A stretch of DNA of 12,918 nt from Phoronis pallida (taxonomy: Eukaryota; Phoronida; Phoronidae). Positions within the stretch are counted from its first letter, which is position 1, and each line of letters opens with the position of its first letter. Under the pieces are notes generated by a model. It was not told the DNA's origin and made no database searches. It was given only the letters and a program-made list of their open reading frames with translations. The stretch is from assembly GCA_028565715.1 (NCBI GenBank), contig JAOXYC010179024.1:1-12918 (forward strand), in the 5' to 3' direction. Made by a program: the position numbers and the translations under genes. Shown one piece after another: positions 1 through 8,659 of the stretch.

Positions 1-350
1 CGTCACCCACAGTATCTTCATTTTCTTGAACTTCCAAAAAAGGATATACTTACGCCTTTAGCGTTGCGAGGGTTTTGTCGTTAACCAGTGTTTACAACCC
101 CTCTGACACTAACTATGGCATCGGCCTTCTCCTTCTGAATGAACCTATTTATTTCTTCAGTAATACCACTTCACTGATTGCCGTTAGCGTAGGGATTTCT
201 CGCTACTAGCACATCCATTTTTGAGTTGAACCTCAAGATCGAGATGAAAACCACTGTTCGCTATAAATAGCCTTGTCATAAGTAAGTCATCCTCCCAACA
301 GTTGATGCTATTTCCCCCCCCCCCCATCTTCTAGCATATAATTATCCATT
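1..350. other. No supported gene
   Basis: No convincing coding region was found. On the minus strand a short open stretch (about 84-165) ends at a TAA at 81-83 and is followed by a GTAAGTAT donor-like string near 46-53, but nothing in it is recognisable. The stretch also contains a run of twelve C residues at 314-325. Confidence 0.5.
314..325. repeat. C12 homopolymer
   Basis: An uninterrupted run of twelve C on the plus strand directly downstream of the hAT-like fragment. Such a run is prone to slippage and to length errors in sequencing, so its exact length should not be trusted. Confidence 0.9.
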
Positions 351-788
351 TTATGATTTTCCCTCTACCCTTTTCAATTGTGTCCCAAATCCATTTCTGA
401 AGCCAGTCATAACGCTAGCCCCGTCGCTTCCAAAGTCAACCAGTTTATTTACCAAGGGCACATCTTTTTGTTCAAAGTAAGTTACCAAAGGCCTTCTTTC
501 GATGATCTTGCTAGTGAATTTATTTGCCAAGTCAACTACGTTCTTGGAGAGTACCTTGTAGATTTTTTTGCTGACTTCGTTATTTGCTGTGGGAAGACTT
601 TCATTCATGTTGGATAAATCATTTGAACCAAAGTGCAAGGCAATACTTTCAATATGGTTTTTTGAAGGGATACCTCTTGGCCATTCAAGTTCTTGCAAGG
701 CACAGACACCAGGAACAACATGCATCACAATGTCGTCATCATTCACCCATTTGAAGCTATGGCCATCTCTTGTAGGGCTAAATCTTGT
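351..788 (-). pseudogene. hAT-type transposase-like fragment (ZNF862/KIAA1586-like)
   Basis: An open minus-strand frame of about 145 codons between a TAA at 789-791 and its own stop at 351. Seen: the stretch FGSDGASVMTGFRNGFGTQL near the C-terminus. Known: a GSDGAxVMTGxxxGVxxxLK block is typical of the hAT-derived transposase region in ZNF862-like and KIAA1586-like proteins, where the aspartate lies in the catalytic core. The frame has no ATG near its 5' end (the first plausible initiator would be a GTG at 746), and the usual continuation toward the histidine-rich region is missing. It is therefore one internal piece of a decayed element. Reading upstream past the TAA gives Cys-rich sequence without clear homology. 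Family assignment rests on one motif and is moderate. Confidence 0.5.
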
Positions 789-791
789 TTA

Positions 792-1263
792 GATTCTTCT
801 AAAACATTTCTTGTGACATTTGGTACACATATGTGCCTCAAGTATCGATACATTGTCCAGTGCTTTGTTGGCCATTGTAGTGGGAAATGACTCTGAAAAC
901 AAACAAAAATCTATGACTAGATGGGAATGTCAATATATTGCACACTCAGAAATTTGATTTTTCGATTATTGTAATATTCTATAAAAAAAATTAGTGCATT
1001 GCTTATATTGTGTGAAACTGGGCCTAACTGTTTTTTGTCTAGTTTTAAAAAGACCTGGTCATTGTAAGAAGTCACCTTTTCTCCCGTGATATACAAATGT
1101 CGCATTTCATATCAGTTTGGGAACTTTGATTGGCGTGTGTGTCAAAGTTGAGTTTAGTCATTGTTTATCTCTGCACTCATATGCTGCATGATTCTTTCTG
1201 CATATTTTGCAAATGTGCAGGTATGTGCATTGTTTCCGTTTACACGTGCCCTGGCTGAAATGA
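792..1263. other. No supported gene
   Basis: AT-rich sequence. A 62-codon minus-strand frame at 917-1105 has no recognisable motif and looks like chance. No RNA gene or repeat was recognised. Confidence 0.5.
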
Positions 1264-1549
1264 TTACATATTTCTGGTGTACACCTTCCGGTTGTGACCC
1301 AAGTCAAAACCAAGTATTATCAGAGCAGCCAGATTGACATCCTTGCCTCAATGATTTTGAAACCAAATCAAGGGTAGGCAACTGTTCTGGTGACACACCG
1401 AAAGTGTTATTTGATAAACAATTACCTTGAAGTTGGTGGTGGTCCTGTGTTGTCGTTGGTACCTGACTGCCCATGGCAGTCTCCAGCGTATAGTCGCTCT
1501 TGCTGCTGTCCTTGGCCTTGCGCTCGTCTTTTTGAAGCAAAAGCGTCAT
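1264..1549 (-). pseudogene. Mobile-element protein fragment with GKDVNLAAL motif
   Basis: A minus-strand frame from 1549 reads through SPEQLPTLDLVSKSLRQ. After a one-base frame change near 1347-1350 it continues as GKDVNLAALIILGFD to a TAA at 1264-1266. From memory, the pair 'PxxLPxxDxVSxxL...GKDVNLAxL' recurs in hypothetical proteins of invertebrate retroelement-like or tyrosine-recombinase-type elements; I am not sure of the exact superfamily. The upstream part is rich in K, S, Q and T and carries no motif. The frame change inside the motif indicates a decayed copy. The fact that both halves make sense only across the break is the main evidence that it was once coding. Confidence 0.45.
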
Positions 1550-2250
1550 GGCATTTTTTAATGTTGATATTAGATCTTGGTTGCTTATTCGAAAATGATT
1601 AGGTTACTGAACGATTTTTTTTGATATACTGCGCTTTTAAATAATCAACAGGGTTTTGCTCTACATTAAATTGGTTGAAACGGATTTGGTTTGCTGGAGA
1701 AAACGGTTTTAACGTAAATTGGTGGGGTGCATGTTTTATTTGTGATAAGCCATTAAATTATTACCCACCTTTAAATCAGAAGAAATTAGCGTGTAGCAAA
1801 ACATCAAAGTTAGCAAAGAACAAAAAGTCGCCCCAAACGGCTTTGCTAGTTATTTGATCGGTAAACAAGCGCCAGTGCGCACTTATTGGCGTTGCTTCGG
1901 TTAAAAAAATGTAAATTTCGATCTCAGTTTTGGATGTTTCGGTGTAGTATTATGAACAAAGCAAATATCCAATTTACTAAACATAAATGAACTATACGTT
2001 TGATAACTAGACGTGGACATCTACGAAACATGTCAAGTGCGAAAAGAGTCATTTTTGAAAGGTATGTTTTTTAATGTTTGACGAACAGTTAATGAAAAAA
2101 ATCCGTCAATTTCGAAAGATGGGAAGTTAATAAAACAAGAATTGCGTTTTAAAAATTTATTTTGTTTAACTTGAATAGTTATCAAAAACAGGTAGAAAAT
2201 ACTTAAATTCACTTTTGCACTGTTACATGAATACTTTATGAAACAAAAGA
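1550..2250. other. No supported gene; AT-rich spacer
   Basis: AT-rich sequence with many short A and T runs. A 60-codon plus-strand frame at 1675-1857 has no recognisable motif and no splice or regulatory context. I see no RNA gene, repeat or mobile-element end here. Confidence 0.5.
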
Positions 2251-2254
2251 ATAG

Positions 2255-2260
2255 TTTATT
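2255..2260 (-). terminator. Polyadenylation signal AATAAA of the OB-fold gene
   Basis: The minus strand reads AATAAA ten bases after the inferred TAA stop of the OB-fold gene at 2270-2272. Its position fits the 3' end of that transcript and supports the proposed last exon. The implied 3' UTR is very short. Confidence 0.55.
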
Positions 2261-2269
2261 GAAACAATT

Positions 2270-3509
2270 TTAATGTGCGACTGCGAAGCTGACAACTCTT
2301 CCTCGGCTGATGGTAAGTGTGCCTTCAAGTGGAAGTTCTGCTGTGGTGTGGTTCAGGTCTGCTGTCTGGATAAACATTCCCTTCCGCCGTTATTAGCTCC
2401 CTGAAAGTAAAAACAGGCAATAAGACTTTTGATGTTTTATTCTAAACTGCTAGAACCAATTTTAAAAAGAAGTGAAAGCAAATGAAACTTTTTATTATAT
2501 ACTTTTTGTATAAGCTAAATTACTGCTATAACGGTTTCAGATTACAATATACACTTACTGATCGTTCAGACCAATAATAGTGGCCTCCTCATGGCGCTCG
2601 TCTTGGCTAATCTCAATTGTTGTTTCCAGTGTGGAATTGAGGGTCGTGTTGTTCCCATAGATGTTGACCTCTACGGCCCTTACGGTGACGTCGTCGCCCT
2701 CGTGCACATCTGCCGAAGTATGTCTGCCCCATAACTTCACCTCTATATTATTTTCAACAGCGTCCTGGATGATGAGAATCTTTTGTCTGTAGTTCTCGCC
2801 GTCCTGGTGTCCGATCCGAGTAACGGTTCCAGCGACCGAAAGCTTCCTCTTTCTTGGACTTGTTTTCACCTCCTCCAGTGACACGACTTCTGGATGGAAG
2901 AGGGCCTCGAGGACTTCGTCCTGGACATCGAATGGAGCAGATGTCGGGAATATCTGTAAAACAATCAAAATGCTTAAAAATGAAAATAAAAATTATCTGT
3001 GGTTTCGAAATAGTATTCATTTTTTGCCAACATGGTTGTAGTAGAAAAAAAACGCGCGTTGCGTTTTCGGAGGCCTAGTAGAATAGAAGAACTTTAAAAC
3101 AGTTCTTAAACTGTTTTAAAAACTTTTTATTTGCCCAGCGATTTTCTTATTTTTTACCTTTGTTTTCTCGTTGACCGATAAGTAATCATTTTTGCGCCAT
3201 CCGTCTTTCACTATCAAGAACTGGCCGTTCACTACGAGTTCGTGCTTCGACGCGTCATTGACGAACATGGTGATTGCTTCTTGAGTTTTGGTTACGGCTC
3301 GGCACATCAATACTGGCGTCCCAACTGCTTGGTGGCGGAGCTCGGGCTCTGTGACGATCCAGTGTTTTTACCAGAGCAGTCACTTCTTGGCTCCTGCCAG
3401 GTGGTGACACCCGTACCAGAACACTGGTGTCTCCAGCCATGTCTTCTTCTGACATATCCGTATTATCGGCCAGCCCCAAAGAGAAATTTTCTTTTTCGTC
3501 CTGTGTCAT
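2270..3509 (-). CDS. OB-fold (RPA-like) nucleic-acid-binding protein, three exons
   Basis: Exons: 3509-3158 (ATG at 3509; an acceptor at 3535-3534 would allow an upstream exon), 2953-2559 and 2400-2270. The exon 1/2 junction is phase 0 and exon 2/3 is phase 2. Exon 2 reads SVAGTVTRIG, then a beta-rich stretch with IQD, EVKLWGRH, GDDVTVRAVEVNIYG and TTIEI. That is the OB-fold pattern of RPA-like and invertebrate 'nucleic acid-binding, OB-fold' proteins. Exon 1 ends with ITMFVND...LIVKDGW...YLSVNEKTK, probably a first, shorter OB fold. Expected role: binding single-stranded DNA in the nucleus (inference). Exon 1 has one surplus base, best placed in the A5 run at 3365-3369. Exon 3 also has one, best placed at 2372-2374. 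With both removed the frame runs through PLEGTLTISRGRVVSFAVAH to TAA at 2270, about 290 residues. It could be a sequencing-damaged gene or a recent pseudogene. Confidence 0.6.
3093..3120. repeat. Perfect 11-bp hairpin
   Basis: TTTAAAACAGT at 3093-3103 is repeated exactly inverted at 3110-3120, with a six-base loop. It sits in the first intron of the OB-fold gene, just before the donor side in plus-strand order. No T-run or other context suggests a terminator, and its function is unknown. Confidence 0.7.
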
Positions 3510-3763
3510 GGATCTCTGCCTTCTTTCTAAAAGCTGAAAATAGTCAATATAAGACAGTCCCCAGTGCAAACGCTTACGATAGAAGGTCGCTAGAAAGGCG
3601 ATAGCTTTAATCCTATTGTATCCACCAGTCACTTTTCGGGTCGTCACAACTACCCTAACTCCCCCTTGTCCGATTCAAGTTGCAGTTGGACAGATAACTC
3701 ACAAGACATATTAAAACAGGACCAGGGAATTCTAAATGATCTTTACTTTGAAGCTTAACCTCA

Positions 3764-3769
3764 TTTATT
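3764..3769 (-). terminator. Polyadenylation signal AATAAA of the BEN-like gene
   Basis: AATAAA on the minus strand about 50 bases after the inferred TGA at 3822-3820 of the BEN-like last exon. It separates that transcript from the OB-fold gene that begins downstream near 3533. Confidence 0.5.
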
Positions 3770-3819
3770 TTTCCATAAAAGTTCATTATCAAAAGCTTGC
3801 CCACACTTTTTAGAACATC

Positions 3820-4883
3820 TCAAGATTCAATATCAATAAGAACTGGAAATCAAATCAAGAGTGAGTTGTATTAATTTGAATGTTATAACAATCCCATAAT
3901 TCATTGATTCAAGATGTATGCAATTCAGCCTGTCCTGGTTTTCAAAATACACAAAAACTTTTGTACTTACTAATAATACTCTTGATAATCACTTTGTTAA
4001 ACTGTGATTCTGGTCTGTTTTCCTTCCCCATTCTAGTTTTGCTGCACAGCTCATTAACTGTGAAGTACATGCTCATGAGCTTTTTCAAACATCTGGCGGG
4101 GCTGGATTGCTGCCCAGCCTCTTTCTTTTGGCTTGGATAAATAAACATGGGAAATGGACTGGCAAGTCTTTCTAGATTTTCAAAGTCCTGTAAGTATTAC
4201 ACGAACAACTCACTATATTTTTAAGACCCCAATGCGGTAGTAAGTGTTGACATTTCAATACAAGTGTCTCCACATTCAATAATACTATTCAACAGTCAAA
4301 ACATTTTGTTTTTATATTAGTTCATATCATGTTCCAACTAACTCTTGGCAATGTTCCAACTTGCCCGCACAGGGACAGTTAGAACACCACGAATATATTG
4401 TAGATTATCTATAAGAACCAATCATTTTTTATGAAATAATTTAAACAGGCATCTTTATGTCTTATATAAGTGGTTTTTTAAAAATAAACATGAATTTAAT
4501 AGATTTATTAAAGATCCTACACGTTGGTGAGGACCTGGGGTCAAAATTCAAATCAACTAGAAATTGTGTGTACGAATCCTTGATGAACAAAATTAACCTG
4601 CATCTTAGTGAAAAAGCATTATATAGTTATCACTACAGTGTACCTCTTTATCAATGGGCTCATATCTTTCTATTGGATCTTCACATGCTCCAATGTCACC
4701 GAGAGTAACTCTCAATTGAGGCTGTAAAAGAATATCATCACACACAGTTTTGCTTCTTTGACTAGTCGTACTTGTAACGAACCAAGGTCCGCTTTGCGTT
4801 GCAAGAGGTTGATGGTTAGTAGAAGGGGAGACCAGCCCTTCCCGCTTTAACGTCGAGTTGACGATGCCATCCTTTTGCGTCAT
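3820..4883 (-). CDS. BEN-like domain 3' module, probably the C-terminus of the PIF1 gene
   Basis: Exons: 4883 (ATG or read-through) to 4644, 4187-3971 and 3842-3820. Junction phases agree (0 and 1), with donors GTACAC and GTAAGT and an acceptor TTGATTTCCAG. The middle exon reads ARCLKKLMSMYFTVNELC, then a GKENRP stretch and FNKVIIKSII. This fits the C-terminal half of BEN domains (xRxLxxxLFTxxEL...G...LD..K...I), which bind DNA in chromatin regulators and some mobile elements. The last exon adds only a few codons (LIDIES) before TGA. Upstream, this frame is open across 4988-4605 and overlaps the end of the PIF1 frame. Losing one base from an AAA run near 4850 would fuse the two. Alternatively the first exon starts at a good TTTTACAG acceptor (4723-4722), giving 26 codons. 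A half-copy MITE sits in the 4643-4188 intron. BEN identity is probable but weaker than in the THAP-BEN gene. Confidence 0.5.
4508..4603. mobile_element. Single arm (half copy) of the TTAA MITE family
   Basis: Starts with TTAAAGATCCTAC at a TTAA, then has GAGGACCTGGGGTCAAAATT, CAACTAGAAATTGTGTGTAC and AATTAACCTGCAT. It matches either terminal arm of the MITE at 9959-10281 over almost its full length of about 96 bases. No second arm follows, so it is a truncated copy or a solo terminal repeat. It lies in an intron of the BEN-like module. Confidence 0.8.
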
Positions 4884-6755
4884 TGTTGGTCCGGATACTG
4901 CGCTTAAAAAGATCAACTTCCAAAGCACTTTTAATTTCAGTGTCTGCATAGATTTTACTTTCATTGAACTCAACAATATGCAGTCCATTGAGAGAAGTTG
5001 TTCTGCTTAATGCAACATATGCCATTCCTGCTGCAAACATTTTTCCCATAGAAACCACAGCCGATTCTAATGTCATTCCCTGAACCTTGTGAACAGTACA
5101 AGCATAAGCTAATTTCATTGGAAATTGTTGTCTTACAAGACATTTGTTACCTATTGATTTTTCTTGACGTTCTATGAATGTGATGATGTCTTGGGCATTC
5201 TGATCTTTGTGTCTATACTTTTGTCCAGCTCTCTTATTATCTAAATCCAAGCCGATCATTTTGACATATTCGTTACCAGAACTTTGGGATGTGACTATCA
5301 TTGCAATTGTTCCAAATGCTCCATTAACTAAACCATCTTCAAAATCGATATTTCTAGTCAAAACAACCCTGGCACCTTTTGCAACATGTATTTCCTTTGG
5401 TAAAGCCATGTCGGCATCATAAATGGGTAAAGATTGTCTTTGCATCTGACATGACTTGGGGTCTCTTCTATAGTCATATGCTTCAATTAGTTTGACACAA
5501 CCTGGAAACTTTTTATGAGGCATTGCCTGGTTGTGATCTGAACATTCGTTATTGGTTGGAAATATATGTAAAACATCATCAGGACATTCATCTATTGGTT
5601 TCACTACAGATAACAGAATTGCTTTATCATCTGCAATCAACTGGTCAGAATGTGTTTTTACCCTTATACGATTTAACATGTGTGCGAACTCGACATCTTC
5701 CCTTTGTCTCATGACCTGTACAAGTTCAACAAGCTTGAAGTTATCATTCCATATATCAAAAAAGTTCTCACACAACGATTTTGATCGTCGTACAGGAGGG
5801 AGTTGAAAAAAGTCACCAACAGCAAGTACAGCAACATTTCCAAATGGTTTTTCTTACACCTCTGATAGTCTGTAGTCTATTGTCAATATAAGATAACATT
5901 TCTTTCGAGACCATTGAAACCTCGTCAATGATTAAAATTTGAACATTTGACATCTGACACCTGATGTTGTCCAGTTCAGAACCAATACCTCGATAAGGTG
6001 GTTTAAGATTTCTTGGCAGTTTAAAGACGCTATGTAAAGTTCTTCCAGAGATGTTTAACGCTGCAACTCCAGTGAATGATGTTAGCAAAACGAAGGGGTA
6101 AGAAATGTCAGTCTGCGTTCGTGTGCTCGGCATGTCTCGTAAAACTTTGGTTGCTTCAGCCTGAATACAATTTATTAAATGAGATTTGCCAGTGCCAGCA
6201 CCACCGGTAACAAAGAGGAAAAAGGGTTCACAGTTTTCATTTTCAACACGTGATTTACACCATTTCCTGACATAATAAAATACCCGACTTACTGTTCCTC
6301 ATTCAGTGTATGGAAATTTAACGATGCATCTGTTTATTATCCTTGTTGCAACATCGTAGCTATCAAACTTACTCTCCATGAACCACGGTGCACCAACCTG
6401 AATGACTCTTCTTATGTTCGGAACACCCACACCAATTAAACATAATAATAATAATACTAATAATAAGGGCAGTATTTATATACCGCTTTTTACAAAGCAG
6501 TTTACAATTATGAGTTATAACCGAGCATAGGGGAGAAGCAGACCTTTTTCCAGCTCTAGGACTACCTGGATTCGAACCGGCAACATCCAGTAGTAGGCGG
6601 AGTTGTATATTATGCGAGCGCTCTAGCCCACTCCGCCATCCGGGCCACCCAAAAAAAATTAACATTTTCAATCTGTGACAACTTTCATTGCTCTTTTGCC
6701 TTTCCCATATCTTCCCTTGGCTGAGTAACTCATGAAATGCACAGTGCACACCCAT
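4816..6755 (-). pseudogene. PIF1-family DNA helicase, interrupted by a SINE and frameshifts
   Basis: A superfamily 1B (5'-3') helicase. In order on the minus strand: an upstream region with GVPNIRRVIQVGAPW; LNEEQ (Q-like motif); Walker A GGAGTGKS at 6205-6182; Walker [10 protein letters not shown] near 5943-5911; [11 protein letters not shown] near 5823-5791; and, in the last third, CTVHKVQGMTLESAVVSMG and YVALSRTTSLNGLHI. All core motifs are present. Breaks: a SINE at 6444-6656 splits the coding frame, which is continuous when it and one target duplication are removed. There is a surplus base near 6314-6316, a missing base near 6289-6294 and a surplus A in the A5 run at 5848-5852. The stop is at 4816 after GRAGLPFY. 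Upstream an in-frame TGA precedes the ATG at 6755. The type resembles helicases of animal Helitron-like or other large transposons more than the single-copy cellular PIF1. The frame may continue into the BEN-like module. Confidence 0.8.
6444..6656 (-). mobile_element. tRNA-derived SINE inserted in the PIF1 coding region
   Basis: The head carries a perfect pol III A box (TGGCGGAGTGG, complement of 6628-6638) and B box (GGTTCGAATCC, complement of 6568-6578) at tRNA-like spacing. The body is followed by a 3' part reading CTGCTTTGTAAAAAGCGGTA then TATAAATACTG and a TTATTATTATT tail, a tail type shared with L2/CR1-clade LINEs. Flanking AATTAAACAT (6434-6443) and AATTAACAT (6657-6665) are probable target-site duplications. 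It lies in the same orientation as the helicase. Its translation is an artefact. Confidence 0.85.
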
Positions 6756-6769
6756 TGTTCATTTGTCAG

Positions 6770-7773
6770 CTATTGTCCCTTTTTATCCATGACATTTTGT
6801 TCGTTGATGACTAGGAATACTGGTCACATGCTAGTCTGGCTGGAATGAAAGACCGGTATTCCATCAGTATTCATAGTCCGTGAAATGTTTGCCCCGTCTT
6901 TAAGCATTTTCTGTTTCTGGTAAACACTACCATCAGTAACATCCCTGTACCTAATGCAGTTCCCTCACCAACTGTTCTTAACGCTGCCTTATTCTTGACA
7001 ATTTCTTCAAGAACACCATCTCCTGATACGAAAAGTCTTTTTTAAAGAATGTTTGATGAATAGATCATTTCAAATGCAGTTTAACTGCCCAATTTACTAT
7101 TCATTTGCTTATTCACCACAGTAACACAAATATTCTAAAGATTAAAATTATAGATTTAATAATAAAACATAACAATAATAATACCCAGATCTTATATACA
7201 GTACTTTTCTTTCTTAATTCAGAAACTCAAAGCCGCTTTACAATGTACCTAATATTATATTAACTTACTTTATGTCTTTAAAGTTCATTTCCAAAGACTG
7301 ACAGATTTTCTATTTTTGGCAAAGTCTATGTTTATCCTTCACAAGATAACAAAAAACGTGTAAACATTTCCAAAAAAGTTGCAGGCACCTTTTAAATCAT
7401 TTGTTATAAAAACTGTAAAAGATAATTTCATTTTATCACTTACTGATCAATATTGTCTCCAGCTGGTTCTTGATGTCCATCTCAATGATGAAATTGGTAG
7501 AGGGCTCTCTGTCATTTGCTGCTTGACCACATGAAGGACACATGTCATCACATATTGGATGTTGACAAGTCTTGCATACTTGTTTCAGGGTGTGAGGTAC
7601 AACTTTAAGGTTTTCAAACAGCTTATTGAAAAGGTACAGAGTTCCTGGAAAATTTGGAGCATTGGCAAAAAGTTTAACAACTTTCAAAAGTTGCTCAAAT
7701 GCACTATCTGGTATATTGTTTGTCTGTTTCCATCCTATCAACAAATAGCATATCTGCTCAGTAGACAGGTAAC
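6770..7773 (-). pseudogene. EnSpm/CACTA Tnp2-like transposase remnant, two exons
   Basis: Exon A, 7773-7444, is bounded by a TTTTTTGTAG acceptor and GTAAGT donor. It reads LSTEQICYLLIGWK, then LFANAPNFPGTLYLF and a zinc cluster CKTCQHPICDDMCPSCGQ. Exon B, 7022-6770, joins in phase (A|GA) after a TATCAG acceptor. After a frameshift near 6955 it reads IRYRDVTDGSVYQKQ and TMNTDGIPVFHSSQTSM-stop-PVFLVINEQ. The NTDGxPxFxSSxxSxWPxxLxxNE block is characteristic of the Tnp2-like transposase of animal EnSpm elements. The conserved Trp has become TGA (6826-6824). The frame ends at TAG 6772-6770, before the downstream part of the domain, so only the N-terminal portion survives. N-terminal exons upstream of 7773 were not identified. 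This copy is non-functional. Confidence 0.75.
7171..7248 (-). mobile_element. Isolated L2/CR1-type 3' tail
   Basis: The minus strand reads GTACATTGTAAAGCGGCTTT...ACTGTATATAAGATCTGGG followed by TATTATTATTGTTATG. This 'GTAAAGC(G)CTTTG...TATATAA...(ATT)n' layout is the typical end of L2/CR1-clade LINEs and the SINEs they move, and it resembles the tail of the SINE at 6444-6656. It lies in the intron of the EnSpm remnant. No tRNA-like head is attached. Confidence 0.55.
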
Positions 7774-8048
7774 CTACAAAAAAGAAAACTACTTATAAAT
7801 CAAGTGGAAACCAAACAAAAAAGGAAATTAAGTGAACCTTAAGATTAGATTGATAACCTAGCTGTTTAGGGTCGTCACTCTAAATCACATTGGCTAATTG
7901 TTAGTCGGATACTAATGAATTGTATCATGGCGTAATCAAGCTATAAACATATGATGGTATAACTTAGACAAAGTTTGCCCAGTGATCAGGATAATTTGTA
8001 CGGTACATCATTTAACCCAGTATTAAACAACTGAGCTCTGATACTACG
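7774..8048. other. No supported gene
   Basis: Sequence upstream (in minus-strand terms) of the EnSpm remnant. It begins with the pyrimidine-rich acceptor of exon A. I see no further exon, RNA gene or repeat. Confidence 0.5.
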
Positions 8049-8415
8049 TTCAACAGGCCTTGGCAACAACCGGGCACATGGTGTGACACCAAACCGGGCA
8101 CATGGACCTCAAACCAGGCCCACGGACCTAAATACCGAGTACACGGACCAAAAATACCGGGTACGCGATGATAATACAGGGTCGCGGACAGATAGCGACT
8201 GAGTTCCGTGCCCGCGGACAATTAATCAAGAAAATTGCTAGCTAAACTACGTTTTGAAGATCGGTGATGGGTTGAGGTAGGCTAAATGCACTGGTATCTT
8301 TTCTGGAATCATATTTAAAGGAGAAATGACCGCGGGCCCATTATGTGACCGGTTTGTGGGTCTGTGTGCCCAGTTTGTGGGTCCGTGTGACTGGTTGTTA
8401 CCAAGGCCTGTTCAA
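8049..8415. mobile_element. Foldback-like inverted-repeat element with ~20-bp subrepeats
   Basis: The left end TTCAACAGGCCTTGGCAACA and the right end (inverted) TTGAACAGGCCTTGGTAACA match at 18 of 20 positions. Both arms continue inward as degenerate tandem units of about 20-21 bp of the type AAACCGGGCACAYGGACC: about six in the left arm (8068-8220) and about three in the right arm (8330-8398, inverted). No coding capacity is seen. The length of about 367 bp fits a non-autonomous DNA element of the foldback/MITE type. No clear target-site duplication could be found, so the exact ends are uncertain. Confidence 0.75.
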
Positions 8416-8655
8416 GAATTGATAAGCCGTTAAGGTCCTAAAGTTGTTTAAGTCAAGCACTCATCTCCCCGCAGCTCATTTCGGGCCAGGTTTACTGGTT
8501 AATCAACTGGGCTTGAACAACAAGGCATAAATTTGGTAAGTTTTGTTGGATACGATATTGCTCGAAGTCAAGTCGAAGTTTTACGGTAATAGAGACAGAG
8601 TCGGTATATTTAAAAGATGGTTAAACTGCCAACGTTCAAGGTCTAGCTAAAGAAA
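8416..8655. other. No supported gene
   Basis: Spacer between the foldback element and the exon-like stretch at 8660-8885. No open frame, RNA gene or repeat was recognised. Confidence 0.5.
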
Positions 8656-8659
8656 AATA

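Noticed and set aside
378-792. Overlapping plus-strand open frames opposite the hAT-like fragment
   Set aside because: They are antisense shadows of the minus-strand frame and contain no motif.
917-1105. 62-codon minus-strand frame
   Set aside because: AT-rich composition, no motif and no splice context; probably chance.
2754-3078. Overlapping frames on both strands across the OB-fold exon
   Set aside because: They have no motif and conflict with the splice-bounded OB-fold exon.
4816-5806. Plus-strand open frames inside the PIF1 region
   Set aside because: The minus-strand helicase motifs explain this region fully.
6369-6433. Resemblance of GVPNIRRVIQVGAP to a RecQ helicase motif
   Set aside because: The stretch is in frame with PIF1 motifs and directly precedes LNEEQ, so it is better read as the PIF1 upstream region.
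6369-6755. A continuous minus-strand frame running through the SINE
   Set aside because: Only its two ends are helicase sequence. The middle (WPGWRSGLERSHN) is translated SINE, a common annotation artefact.
8012-8221. A minus-strand frame rich in V, P, G and W
   Set aside because: It is the translation of the tandem subrepeats of the foldback element.
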